Shown in pieces: positions 14,762 through 21,813 of a stretch of 32,105 nucleotides of DNA. Under the pieces are notes generated by a model. The model was not told the origin of the DNA and ran no database searches. It saw only the letters and a program-made list of their open reading frames with translations. Within the stretch, counting starts at the first letter, position 1. Every line of letters starts with the position of its first letter. The position numbers were made by a program, and so were the translations under genes. This DNA is from Candidatus Kaiserbacteria bacterium CG10_big_fil_rev_8_21_14_0_10_45_20. Its GTDB lineage: Bacteria > Patescibacteriota > Minisyncoccia > Phycocordibacterales > Phycocordibacteraceae. The stretch lies in assembly GCA_002773335.1 (NCBI GenBank), contig PFBH01000016.1, forward strand, positions 12,503 through 44,607, given 5' to 3'.

Positions 14762-15979
14762 CTATTCTGTTATCTGAAAGCCCCAAAACGATAGGTCGTT
14801 TTTATTAATAAAGGTCAGGTACGAGCCGTCTTCGCTTACGCGCGGTTGCCACACATCAATTGCAACACCGTACTCGTCTGCTATATGTAATAGCTCTTTC
14901 GTTTCGCCTGATGTGGTGTCAAAAAGCCAAAGTGTATCGGCAAAAGAAACCTTTCCCTGTAGCCAATCCTCCGGATAGTTGCCCTGCTGGTATGAATTAG
15001 GAACTCCGCATAGCACTGAAACGTTTTCTGGTGGAAGCCACACACACTTAGTGGCAATCGATGAAAACGGCACTCCAGTTGTTTCTCCTGTTTGGGTATT
15101 GAGTACTTCAAGAAAAGAAAAGTTTTGTCGCCCTGCGCTATACAGTATTAATTCGCCTGAAGGGTTGGGGTTAGCCATAAGTCCGGAAATACCCCCGAGT
15201 ATTTTTACAAGGTTTCCATTAGATATTCTATACAAAAACCCTTGCAGGTTTGAAGCCGGCGTTGTTTGAATAAACACACTTGTTTGTGTCTGTAGAGGAA
15301 CCCACGACCTCAAAGCCGAAGTGAAAATTGTCCTTTCTGTTCCCCCGTTCGGAGGTATAGAGGTTACAGTAGACCCCCCTTCATCTGTTGCGGAGACCGT
15401 TACCAGCGTAGATCCGTTTGTATCAAGCGATACATAGTCCCACACTCCCAAAAATACTCCCGTAACAGATTGCGTAGTGGTGGCGGTAGGGAGTTGGAGG
15501 TAGAAGTGTTCAATCTCTCCACCAGAGAAGAGTCGGATAATCGCTTCGTCTCTATTTATCCACAATATTTCTTGTACGCCCGGAATCGTGGTGTTTGAAA
15601 TTCTTCGCACAGTTAACCCGTCAGAGAATGTTTCGTACAGGTGTCCTGTTTCTCGCTCCATATAGTTGATGGCAATTCTCTCTTCTTCGTCTTCAGAAAA
15701 TAGAAATGGAGCACCGCCAGACGTTGGTTTTTCAGAAATCATACGCAGACGAGGCACTGGACGCGTATCAACAATTGGGTCGGTGTCCTCACTAGTGCTC
15801 CCTCCCCCTCCTTGATTGTCTGAACTATTTCCAAAGGGAAAAATTGCATCAAAAATATTTCCGGAACGTGGACCATCCGAAGATCCCCCATTGTTGCCAA
15901 GAGAAGAGAAGAATATAACCATTGCCATTATGGCGATTCCGATAACTGAGATTCCTGTTATGAGTATTATTCGTTTCAT
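14762..15979 (-). CDS. Membrane-anchored beta-propeller-like protein of the type IV secretion-like locus
   Basis: A 405-residue protein with one N-terminal membrane segment (about 3-25), then a Gly/Ser/Asn/Asp-rich linker (about 28-75). The large exported domain has repeating strand patterns reminiscent of TolB/WD-type propellers (GELILYSAGRQNFSFLEVLNTQTGE, DTLWLFDTTSGETKEL, DGSYLTFINKNDLSFWGF). Two cysteines (KCVWLPPENVSVLCGVP) are close enough for a disulphide. It starts 6 bases after the VirB2-like gene and is the last gene of the operon, so it probably acts outside the membrane with that machinery. I recognise no catalytic motif. Confidence 0.75.
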   Translation of the reverse strand: MKRIILITGISVIGIAIMAMVIFFSSLGNNGGSSDGPRSGNIFDAIFPFGNSSDNQGGGGSTSEDTDPIVDTRPVPRLRMISEKPTSGGAPFLFSEDEEERIAINYMERETGHLYETFSDGLTVRRISNTTIPGVQEILWINRDEAIIRLFSGGEIEHFYLQLPTATTTQSVTGVFLGVWDYVSLDTNGSTLVTVSATDEGGSTVTSIPPNGGTERTIFTSALRSWVPLQTQTSVFIQTTPASNLQGFLYRISNGNLVKILGGISGLMANPNPSGELILYSAGRQNFSFLEVLNTQTGETTGVPFSSIATKCVWLPPENVSVLCGVPNSYQQGNYPEDWLQGKVSFADTLWLFDTTSGETKELLHIADEYGVAIDVWQPRVSEDGSYLTFINKNDLSFWGFQITE

Positions 15980-15985
15980 AATTAT

Positions 15986-16462
15986 TTATATACCATCAGT
16001 AAAACCAGGATTGGAAAATGGATCAGTGGTTCCGCTTTGCACGGGGTTTGTTGTTGTGTCAAACGGATCTCCTGTTGGCTCAGCGGACGACCCACTGTTT
16101 AAGTTTCTAAACAAATCCAAATTTAATAGATTTGGGTTAATAATCTCTAAAAACAACCAAGAGAGGAGTAAGAGGATCAATCCGGTAATGGCGCTTTGAA
16201 TCTGTGTTCGCGCGTCAGATTTTTGCGAAAGGGCGTCTGATGTCATATAGGTAAAACCGCTTCTCACCAACATAAGCACAGCAAGTATCGCACCCATAGC
16301 AATGGCAAAATTAAAAAGAGAGTTGAGATACGAAGAAAGTGTCGCCCCTTCGCTCGTATCGAGGTTTGGAATTGGTGCCAAGCCAACAAAATCGGCAAAT
16401 GCCTGTGGGGCAAACAAAAAGACAACTGCGATTGCTGTGCCGATAAAGAAAAATAGTTTCAT
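15986..16462 (-). CDS. VirB2/TrbC-like pilin-type membrane protein
   Basis: A 158-residue protein with a signal peptide (MKLFFFIGTAIAVVFLFAPQAFA, cut probably after AFA) and two further hydrophobic helices (about 50-73 and 90-112). A short polar loop containing DARTQIQS separates the helices. This signal-peptide-plus-two-helices design is that of VirB2/TrbC-type pilin subunits. The C-terminal tail (about 118-158) is polar and Ser/Thr/Gly-rich. It starts 2 bases after the upstream Ig-like gene. Sequence identity to pilins cannot be judged by eye; another small channel subunit is possible. Confidence 0.7.
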   Translation of the reverse strand: MKLFFFIGTAIAVVFLFAPQAFADFVGLAPIPNLDTSEGATLSSYLNSLFNFAIAMGAILAVLMLVRSGFTYMTSDALSQKSDARTQIQSAITGLILLLLSWLFLEIINPNLLNLDLFRNLNSGSSAEPTGDPFDTTTNPVQSGTTDPFSNPGFTDGI

Positions 16463-16464
16463 AC

Positions 16465-17433
16465 TTAGAATGTTAACAGAAAAGAGCTCTTAACTCGGTT
16501 AAAAAGTGCCTGAAACTGTGAGACCGAAAGTTCGATAGTAAAATACCCCCTCCCCTCGCCAGTCTTTCGGAAGGTGATGGTTCGTGGGTCTTCCGGAGAC
16601 GCCTCAACAACCCGTCCGTTTGCTCGCCACTCATACTGCAAAGCGGTGGCACCCGACAGGGATAACGGGTACGCAGAGACGGTAACCTCTTCACCTGAAA
16701 GCACGAGTTCGTCGTTAATTGCTCTGTCAAAACGTGTGCCCAAGAGAGGTGCATTTTCGTAAAAAAGGACAGAAGGCTCAACGGGGGTTATGGTAATAGA
16801 CTTTTCTGCCGTTATGTCGCCTTCTCTGGTTGTAACGGTGACACCAACTGAAAATTGGTTTTTAAATTGTGGAGATGAAAATGTAAAAACATTTTTTCCG
16901 TACCCAACTAACGACGGCGTGCTTGAACGATTTATTTTCCACGAGTACACAAGATCGTTTGCAGAGACCCGAGTGCCGGAAGTGCGAACAATGTGGGGCA
17001 CCGCAACGGCAACAATGGTGCTGTCGGCGTTCGGAAGTGGCCGGTTAGAAACAAACGGAATATGGGCAGTATCTGCCTCCCACACAATATCTACGTCGGC
17101 AGGTTGTATGGCTACTGTTTTTTGACCCTTTACGACCCCGTTTTCAGTTACTGTGAGCGATACAGATGTTCTTGAGCCTAAGGGGCCAACCTCAACTGTT
17201 ATATTTTTTACTCCTACGCCTTGATCAACAGTGCGTCCATTGACACTCCACGAGTAATGAACGCCTTCTGGATTTTGCGCAAAGTAAGACGAACGCACCT
17301 GAACCACTTGCCCTGGCACAGGAGACGTTGGCACCACCTCAACGGTAAGAGGGTCTTCAAGTACCGGAAAAGTCACCGCTACTGTTGGGAGTGGCGCGAG
17401 TAAAAAAACAAGCAGTACTAAAGGAAATAACAT
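16465..17433 (-). CDS. Secreted protein with three Ig/PKD-like domains
   Basis: A 322-residue exported protein. The N-terminus MLFPLVLLVFLLAPLPTVAV is a signal peptide. Three similar segments follow, each with the PKD/Ig-type pattern of a YSW or YEW core strand: HYSWSVNGRTVDQG, LVYSWKINRSSTPS and LQYEWRANGRVVEAS, each next to strand-rich VTVT or ITIT stretches. Such domains build surface stalks or mediate adhesion. It lies between virB4 and the VirB2-like gene in the same operon, so a surface or pilus-associated role is inferred. No anchor is visible at the C-terminus. Confidence 0.72.
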   Translation of the reverse strand: MLFPLVLLVFLLAPLPTVAVTFPVLEDPLTVEVVPTSPVPGQVVQVRSSYFAQNPEGVHYSWSVNGRTVDQGVGVKNITVEVGPLGSRTSVSLTVTENGVVKGQKTVAIQPADVDIVWEADTAHIPFVSNRPLPNADSTIVAVAVPHIVRTSGTRVSANDLVYSWKINRSSTPSLVGYGKNVFTFSSPQFKNQFSVGVTVTTREGDITAEKSITITPVEPSVLFYENAPLLGTRFDRAINDELVLSGEEVTVSAYPLSLSGATALQYEWRANGRVVEASPEDPRTITFRKTGEGRGYFTIELSVSQFQALFNRVKSSFLLTF

Positions 17434-17501
17434 ACCAAATAACTCTTACCATTATACGGCATCGTTAAAGACACCCCCTTCTTTTCCACGCACAGCCTGA
17501 C

Positions 17502-19322
17502 CTACTCCGCACCCTTCGAAGTGCCCTCTCTTCCACGCTTTCCAATCGCCAGTAACTGCGATGGATCAGAGGTAATAATCTGGTCTTCCGTGTACGAAGC
17601 AATAATCTTTATCGCAACGTGTTTTAGCCCTGCAAAGAATATCCCCTCTCCAACGCCAGACTCAAGTAGTAAGTACTTTTCTTCGTCGGTAAGGTTAAAT
17701 GTTTTTTGTACGTTATCAATTGATGACGGAGACTGTTTTAACAGCAACTGGATGGAAGAGTTGGTGATCATTGGAAGACCGTACGGACTTTTTAGAAAGT
17801 CATCAACGTCTTGAGTGATGGTGGCAACACCAAGGTAGTACTTTCTGCCTCTCTTTGCCATAGAGTAAAGGAAAGATGCGGTGTCTTCTGATTTCATCAT
17901 CCACCACGCCTCGTCAATAATAAGGAGTCGTTTTCTGAGATCTTTTCGGACCGCATTCCAAATAAAGTGAGTAACAATGTACATAGCGACTGGCTTTAGT
18001 TCGTCTTCCATATCTCGCACAGAGAAGGCAACAAACTTTTTGTTGATATCAACGTTTGTTGGGCGGTTGATAAATCCTGCCCACGTACCTTTTGTGTATT
18101 TAGAAAGCCTCTGTACCAAGGATTCTGAACCCTCCATACCCGCAAGCACCATTTCAAAGTCAGATAATAGTGGCGGAGTCATATTTGAAAAGTCTGACTG
18201 CCCGGTAATGTCTTTGAGTGCGTACGTTTCGGTAATTGCCCTGTCTACAATGGCGTCTTCTTCGGGAGTAAGACCACCTAACATAAGACGAAACAATCCC
18301 ACCAAGTTCACAATGTTTGATCGTAAGATATCTGCTGGCGATTCGTCCTCTCGTGGTGTCGGTAAATCAAACGGATTGATGTGGTTTTCTGACGAAAGGG
18401 CAATGTTAAAAAAGCGCCCCCCCACTGCGTTTGCAAGATACTCGTACTCTGATTCTGGGTCAATAACAATCACCTCTGTGTCAAACATAAGTGAACGCAA
18501 AATTTCCAGCTTTGTTGCGTACGATTTTCCCGACCCTGATTTTGCAAATGTCACCGAGTTATAGTTTTCAAGTGAAAAACGGTCAAAAAGCACCAATGAA
18601 GAGTTGTGCCGGTTTATGCCAAATAGAATGCCTTTGTCTGATGTAAGGTCAAAAGAAAGAAATGGGAACAGAGAAGAGAGTGGAGACGAGTTTAGCTTAG
18701 AGTGTACCTGGAGCATATCCTTTCCGGTTGGAATGACACTCTTAAAGCCCTGCTCTTGTTGAAAGAGTGCCGGCTTCACATACACCAACTTTGCATCCAG
18801 AATTGAGCGTATTTCTGCCTCTGCCTTGTCTAGTTCGTCTGAGTCATCTCCGTACACGGTAATGTAGAGACCAACATCAAAAATCCTTTCTTGCGCCTGT
18901 TGCAGTTTGTCGCGAAGGTCTTCAATGTCGCGGTACGCGGTGTCTAACACCGGGTCTCTGACCAACCCCTTCTCTTCTCGGTCCATCACCTGACTTTGAA
19001 CCTCAGCGACCTTTTTTTGGAATGTACGAAGCACCTGCGCTGTGTCTATGGGGTGCACAAAAATAGAAACATCAAACACTTTATCCAAGTTGATAATAGG
19101 AGCAAACCACGAATCATTTAAAAAGCGCGGGTAAGAGATAACGTAAAATGTTCGGGCAAGCTTGTCGCCCAGATTCATCTCTCTCGGTGTGATTTTGAGT
19201 GCTGAGGGTGCAATAATATCCGCAAAATCTAATTTTGCGGCATCGTAAATATCTTTCGGAAGAAATGGTGTTAATTCAGGATCTTTCTTTTTTCCTCCTT
19301 TTATAAAATCGAGTAGTCCCAT
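17502..19322 (-). CDS. virB4: VirB4-family type IV secretion ATPase
   Basis: Cytoplasmic ATPase of type IV secretion systems; 606 residues. The N-terminal half (about 40-230) is the VirB4 N-domain (IAPSALKITPREMNLGDKLAR, FLNDSWFAPIINLD). The ATPase half has FDRFSLENYNSVTFAKSGSGKS with Walker A at 262-267, Walker B LLIIDEAWWMM at about 466-476, and a later VATITQDVDDF motif. It ends in a charged tail. The ATG sits directly after a repeat module almost identical to that before the TraC-like gene. No VirD4 coupling protein or relaxase is seen in the window, so this may be a secretion or competence-like machine rather than a conjugation system. Confidence 0.92.
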   Translation of the reverse strand: MGLLDFIKGGKKKDPELTPFLPKDIYDAAKLDFADIIAPSALKITPREMNLGDKLARTFYVISYPRFLNDSWFAPIINLDKVFDVSIFVHPIDTAQVLRTFQKKVAEVQSQVMDREEKGLVRDPVLDTAYRDIEDLRDKLQQAQERIFDVGLYITVYGDDSDELDKAEAEIRSILDAKLVYVKPALFQQEQGFKSVIPTGKDMLQVHSKLNSSPLSSLFPFLSFDLTSDKGILFGINRHNSSLVLFDRFSLENYNSVTFAKSGSGKSYATKLEILRSLMFDTEVIVIDPESEYEYLANAVGGRFFNIALSSENHINPFDLPTPREDESPADILRSNIVNLVGLFRLMLGGLTPEEDAIVDRAITETYALKDITGQSDFSNMTPPLLSDFEMVLAGMEGSESLVQRLSKYTKGTWAGFINRPTNVDINKKFVAFSVRDMEDELKPVAMYIVTHFIWNAVRKDLRKRLLIIDEAWWMMKSEDTASFLYSMAKRGRKYYLGVATITQDVDDFLKSPYGLPMITNSSIQLLLKQSPSSIDNVQKTFNLTDEEKYLLLESGVGEGIFFAGLKHVAIKIIASYTEDQIITSDPSQLLAIGKRGREGTSKGAE

Positions 19323-19401
19323 ACCAAAACAGTGCTTAGTTGTTAGTGCTTAGTTATTAGATAAGACACGTACGATAATAATAACATCAGAAAAACAGTG
19401 C
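19323..19401 (-). repeat. Upstream module with TTAGNNN heptads before virB4
   Basis: Four TTAGNNN units (19336-19363), an ATAAGACACG/GATAATAATAACATC core and a fresh CAGTG, directly before the virB4 start codon. It is nearly identical to 20211-20275 before the TraC-like gene, except that this copy has two more 7-base units. Confidence 0.82.
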
Positions 19402-19552
19402 TTAGTTGTTAGTGTTTAGTCGTTAGTAAGAAAAAGCACTAGGGAGTTAGGGTACTCTGTTTTTAGCAAAATGAGAGACGTCGGACGTCTCTCATTAATA
19501 CTTATTTTAAACCAATGTGTTTTTCTAAGCACTAATGACTAATATCTAATGA
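19402..19552. repeat. Hairpin element with inverted heptad ends (copy 1)
   Basis: Left end: four TTAGNNN units (19402-19429). Right end: four CTAANNN units (19525-19552). The core holds a perfect 11-bp hairpin at 19471-19495 (ATGAGAGACGT, loop CGG, complementary arm). The core and right end match the reverse complement of about 25159-25270 with eight differences in 108 bases. There is no ORF inside. The hairpin may terminate transcription between the TraC-like gene and virB4. Confidence 0.85.
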
Positions 19553-19568
19553 CTGGTTTTTTTAACTT

Positions 19569-20210
19569 CTATCTATCAAGGGTGATTGGTTTTTCTAGTT
19601 CGCCAGGGTTGAACTGTTTGTACAAAAGTTCAATCGCCTCTTCGGTGCCAAGGGGTACAGTGCGAACGCCACAGCGTACCAACCCCTGCTCTACGACACT
19701 CATACGCTGTTCAAGTTGTGTACGGTGTTCTTCAAAGCCAATGTCTTTATCTTTTGCTCCAAGCTCTGATTTACCCAAGAAGGTTTTTTCTACTGTTTTT
19801 CTGATATTTACCGCCGGAGGGTTGTATGGGACCACTACAAAAAAGTGTTTTGACATAATGTTGGCGCGGTCGGTAAATGTTTTAATAAAGTCAATATATT
19901 CTTGCACCTGAATTTTCATTAAATCTTCTGTTTGGGCGGTGAGACGTTCTTCAAGAAGCGCTATGTACGGCCTAATATCAAGCCGACGTGATTGCACAAA
20001 AAACTGTACGCTAAAGTCTAGCGAGTTAAGAAAGTTTTGAAATTGTGACAGTATTGCCATTTGCTCGTCTTGTGATTTAAGAGCAAAGTTAACGCTAGAG
20101 GCGAGCATCGTGCCTACGAGTGTATCGTCTTTGAGCACCATTACCCCACCGCGCACCTCTTTAATGGGGACAAAATCTTGTGCCGCTTTTGTTTTTTGTG
20201 TTTCAGCCAT
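19569..20210 (-). CDS. TraC-like protein (separate VirB4/TraC N-terminal-type domain)
   Basis: A 213-residue protein from the ATG at 20208-20210 (MAETQKTKAAQDFVPIKEVRGGVMVLKDDTLVGTM). It resembles the N-terminal, non-ATPase domain of TraC/VirB4 proteins: GVMVLKDDTLVG, NFLNSLDFSVQFFVQSRRLD and IMSKHFFVVVPY are typical of that domain, and no P-loop is present. It sits just upstream of the full VirB4 ATPase and probably partners it. The frame is open to 20261, but those residues are encoded by heptad repeat, so the internal ATG is used. The upstream context is shared with virB4. Confidence 0.82.
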   Translation of the reverse strand: MAETQKTKAAQDFVPIKEVRGGVMVLKDDTLVGTMLASSVNFALKSQDEQMAILSQFQNFLNSLDFSVQFFVQSRRLDIRPYIALLEERLTAQTEDLMKIQVQEYIDFIKTFTDRANIMSKHFFVVVPYNPPAVNIRKTVEKTFLGKSELGAKDKDIGFEEHRTQLEQRMSVVEQGLVRCGVRTVPLGTEEAIELLYKQFNPGELEKPITLDR

Positions 20211-20289
20211 ACCAAAACAGTGCTTAGTTATTAGATAAGACACGTACGATAATAATAACATCAGAAAAACAGTGCTTAGTCGTTAGCTA
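20211..20289 (-). repeat. Upstream module with TTAGNNN heptads before the TraC-like gene
   Basis: TTAGNNN units at 20224-20237 and 20276-20289 enclose the same core (ATAAGACACG to ATCAGAAAAAC) as the virB4 upstream module. Relative to that copy, 14 bases, exactly two units, are missing from the first array. Confidence 0.82.
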
Positions 20290-20325
20290 AAAACATAGCT
20301 CACAGTTTTGGGTTTTCTCTTCTGC

Positions 20326-20393
20326 ATACTAAATACTGTATACAGAATACTGAATACTGAATACTCTGTCCCCTAATGGCTAAAGCCTAACAA
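20326..20393 (+). repeat. Composite heptad array: six ATACTNN-type units then three CTAANNN units
   Basis: Six contiguous ATACTNN-type units (20326-20367; one reads ATACAGA), a 5-base joint and three CTAANNN units (20373-20393) with a further CCTAATT. Both unit types used elsewhere as separate arms lie side by side here with no gene between, between the TraC-like gene and prgI. Confidence 0.85.
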
Positions 20394-20413
20394 CCTAATT
20401 TTTCCTAATTCTC

Positions 20414-20848
20414 CTAGCTTCTGTCTCCTTTTCTTTCGTACATACTTTCTTTTATATCAAGGCTCCATGCGAGGTCTTTAATTTTGTTTGAAGTCGTCGC
20501 GGGGACGTATTTTGCCGGATCGTCGTGATCTTGAATTTGTGAAACCAGCCCCTCTTTTATCGGCTGTGTCTTTCCTTTGTCCCAAATGTATAGTTTGTCT
20601 TTTGTAAAGTACTCGGCGGCTGATTGCATAACGTTTATAAACGGACGATCATTTACCTTATAAAATGCTAACGCAAGCCCGAGGAGAGCGACAGGCCCTC
20701 CGACAAGGACTGCCAAAAAGAGTGGCAATACCAGCCACATTGCAACCAAAAAACCGATGCCTCCCGCAAGGTAGACAAACTGACCTACGGTAAGCGGGCC
20801 AAAAATTTTATCTTCTACTTCAATAAATTGTGGGACTTGGAAACGCAT
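20414..20848 (-). CDS. prgI: PrgI family membrane protein of the type IV secretion-like locus
   Basis: A 144-residue protein with the start MRFQVPQFIEVEDKIFGPLTVGQFVYLAGG, characteristic of the PrgI/VirB3-like family. Two close membrane helices (about 22-42 and 45-65) precede the conserved DRPFINVMQSAAEYF. A polar cytoplasmic tail follows. In Gram-positive and CPR type IV systems this small protein plays the VirB3 role and is usually encoded directly before the VirB4/TraC genes, as here. The ATG lies next to TTAGNNN heptads (20862-20889). Confidence 0.9.
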   Translation of the reverse strand: MRFQVPQFIEVEDKIFGPLTVGQFVYLAGGIGFLVAMWLVLPLFLAVLVGGPVALLGLALAFYKVNDRPFINVMQSAAEYFTKDKLYIWDKGKTQPIKEGLVSQIQDHDDPAKYVPATTSNKIKDLAWSLDIKESMYERKGDRS

Positions 20849-20861
20849 ACGAAGACAGTTT

Positions 20862-20889
20862 TTAGTTATTAGTGCTTAGTTATTAGATC
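20862..20889 (+). repeat. Heptad array, four TTAGNNN units (arm of cassette B)
   Basis: Four contiguous TTAGNNN units overlap the 3' end and TAA stop (20869-20871) of the four-helix-bundle gene, so its last residues (LITKH) come from the repeat. It is inverted relative to the CTAANNN array at 21242-21269. Confidence 0.85.
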
Positions 20890-21231
20890 AGACGCTATCA
20901 TTGAGTTTAACATTTTCATAATCTCAGATAATAAATCTATACATTCAGTATACTCCTCATTTTTAATGAAGTGTAACTCTTTTGCAATTTCTAGCTGTGT
21001 TTCAAGTTCTCCGCCAGATCCGTACGCTATATGAAGGAAGTTTTTAAATTCTTTCACTCCGGATCGATAGCTACCCTCAGCTATGTTTGAGGGTATTGAG
21101 ACGGCAGAGCGTCTTATTTGTGACGTGAGCCCAAACATCTCTGATTGTGGGAAGTGGTCAGTAACGGCGTAGACCTTTACTGCCAACATTTTTGATTTCT
21201 GCCACACTATTAGGTTTTTATATGAAGCCAT
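20869..21231 (-). CDS. Four-helix-bundle protein (23S rRNA IVP-like), intact
   Basis: A 120-residue protein from the ATG at 21229-21231. It shows the IVP family core: YKNLIVWQKSKMLAVKVY, then FGLTSQIRRSAVSIPSNIAEGSYR, then the EFKNFLHIAYGSGGELETQLEIAKEL helix. This family (four-helix bundle; first known from intervening sequences in spirochaete 23S rRNA genes) forms homopentamers and is often linked to selfish insertions or diversity-generating retroelements; its molecular role is unclear. Here it interrupts the secretion operon and is flanked by inverted heptad arrays. It shares only the family motifs with the broken relative at 5749-6113. The open frame extends to 21249, but those codons are repeat sequence. 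Confidence 0.88.
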   Translation of the reverse strand: MASYKNLIVWQKSKMLAVKVYAVTDHFPQSEMFGLTSQIRRSAVSIPSNIAEGSYRSGVKEFKNFLHIAYGSGGELETQLEIAKELHFIKNEEYTECIDLLSEIMKMLNSMIASDLITKH

Positions 21232-21241
21232 TTCTCTTTTT

Positions 21242-21269
21242 CTAAGCACTAATGACTAACAACTAAGCA
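21242..21269 (+). repeat. Heptad array, four CTAANNN units (arm of cassette B)
   Basis: CTAAGCA, CTAATGA, CTAACAA, CTAAGCA in exact 7-base register, then CTAG. It lies between the helical 175-residue gene and the four-helix-bundle gene and is the inverted partner of 20862-20889. Confidence 0.85.
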
Positions 21270-21274
21270 CTAGC

Positions 21275-21802
21275 TTACTCTGGCGGTTCTCGGTATGGGT
21301 CAATTCCGGGGTATCTTTTGTTACTCTCTTCAGAAGGAAGGGACACTTTCTCAGGAGGAGTATGGGTACTTGTGGTTAATTTATCAAGCGACGAAGCTGA
21401 AGAAGGAGTTGTTGCCTCTAACTCTACAGCATCGCCTACTTTGCCACCTTCTTCTTTTTCGTCTTCATCTTCGTACAGTAGCCCTTCTTTGTCTAAACGT
21501 GCCCATTCTCGCAGTTCGCCAAAAATTCGGTCGTTCACCTCTTTCAGTATTTCGTTGCGCTTTATCTCGGGCATACTTGGCAACGCTTCTTTTATCAGTG
21601 ATGGAAATTGGTCAAGGTTTGCAATTTCAAGCGCAACAGTGTTTATCGCAATACTTAGTTGCCCTGCTTCATCAAGGTGAAGAGAGAATTTTTTTCGTAT
21701 GTTTGCAAACATCTCATCCAACTCTTCAGAGGTAATAAAGTCTTGAATGTATTCAGGGGCTTTTTGATATGCTTCTTGTATCTGTTCTTTTGTGGCCAAC
21801 AT
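21275..21802 (-). CDS. Helical soluble protein of the secretion-like locus, unknown function
   Basis: A 175-residue protein without a signal peptide or membrane segment. The first 110 residues are predicted mostly helical (QIQEAYQKAPEYIQDFITSEELDEMFANIRKKF, EIKRNEILKEVNDRIFGELREWARL). An acidic stretch (YEDEDEKEEGG) and a Ser/Thr/Pro-rich tail ending in GIDPYREPPE follow. It starts 11 bases after the VirB6-like gene, so co-expression is likely. I do not recognise the family. A cytoplasmic adaptor or chaperone for the secretion machine is possible from context only. Confidence 0.7.
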   Translation of the reverse strand: MLATKEQIQEAYQKAPEYIQDFITSEELDEMFANIRKKFSLHLDEAGQLSIAINTVALEIANLDQFPSLIKEALPSMPEIKRNEILKEVNDRIFGELREWARLDKEGLLYEDEDEKEEGGKVGDAVELEATTPSSASSLDKLTTSTHTPPEKVSLPSEESNKRYPGIDPYREPPE

Positions 21803-21813
21803 AGTCTTTATTA

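Noticed and set aside
19323-21269. CRISPR array suggested by repeated TTAG/CTAA words
   Set aside because: The period is 7 bases with no spacers of 25 or more bases and no cas genes in the window.
21295-21735. Overlapping plus-strand ORFs opposite the 175-residue gene
   Set aside because: Low-complexity Ser/Leu-rich shadows; the minus-strand frame has coding composition and operon context.
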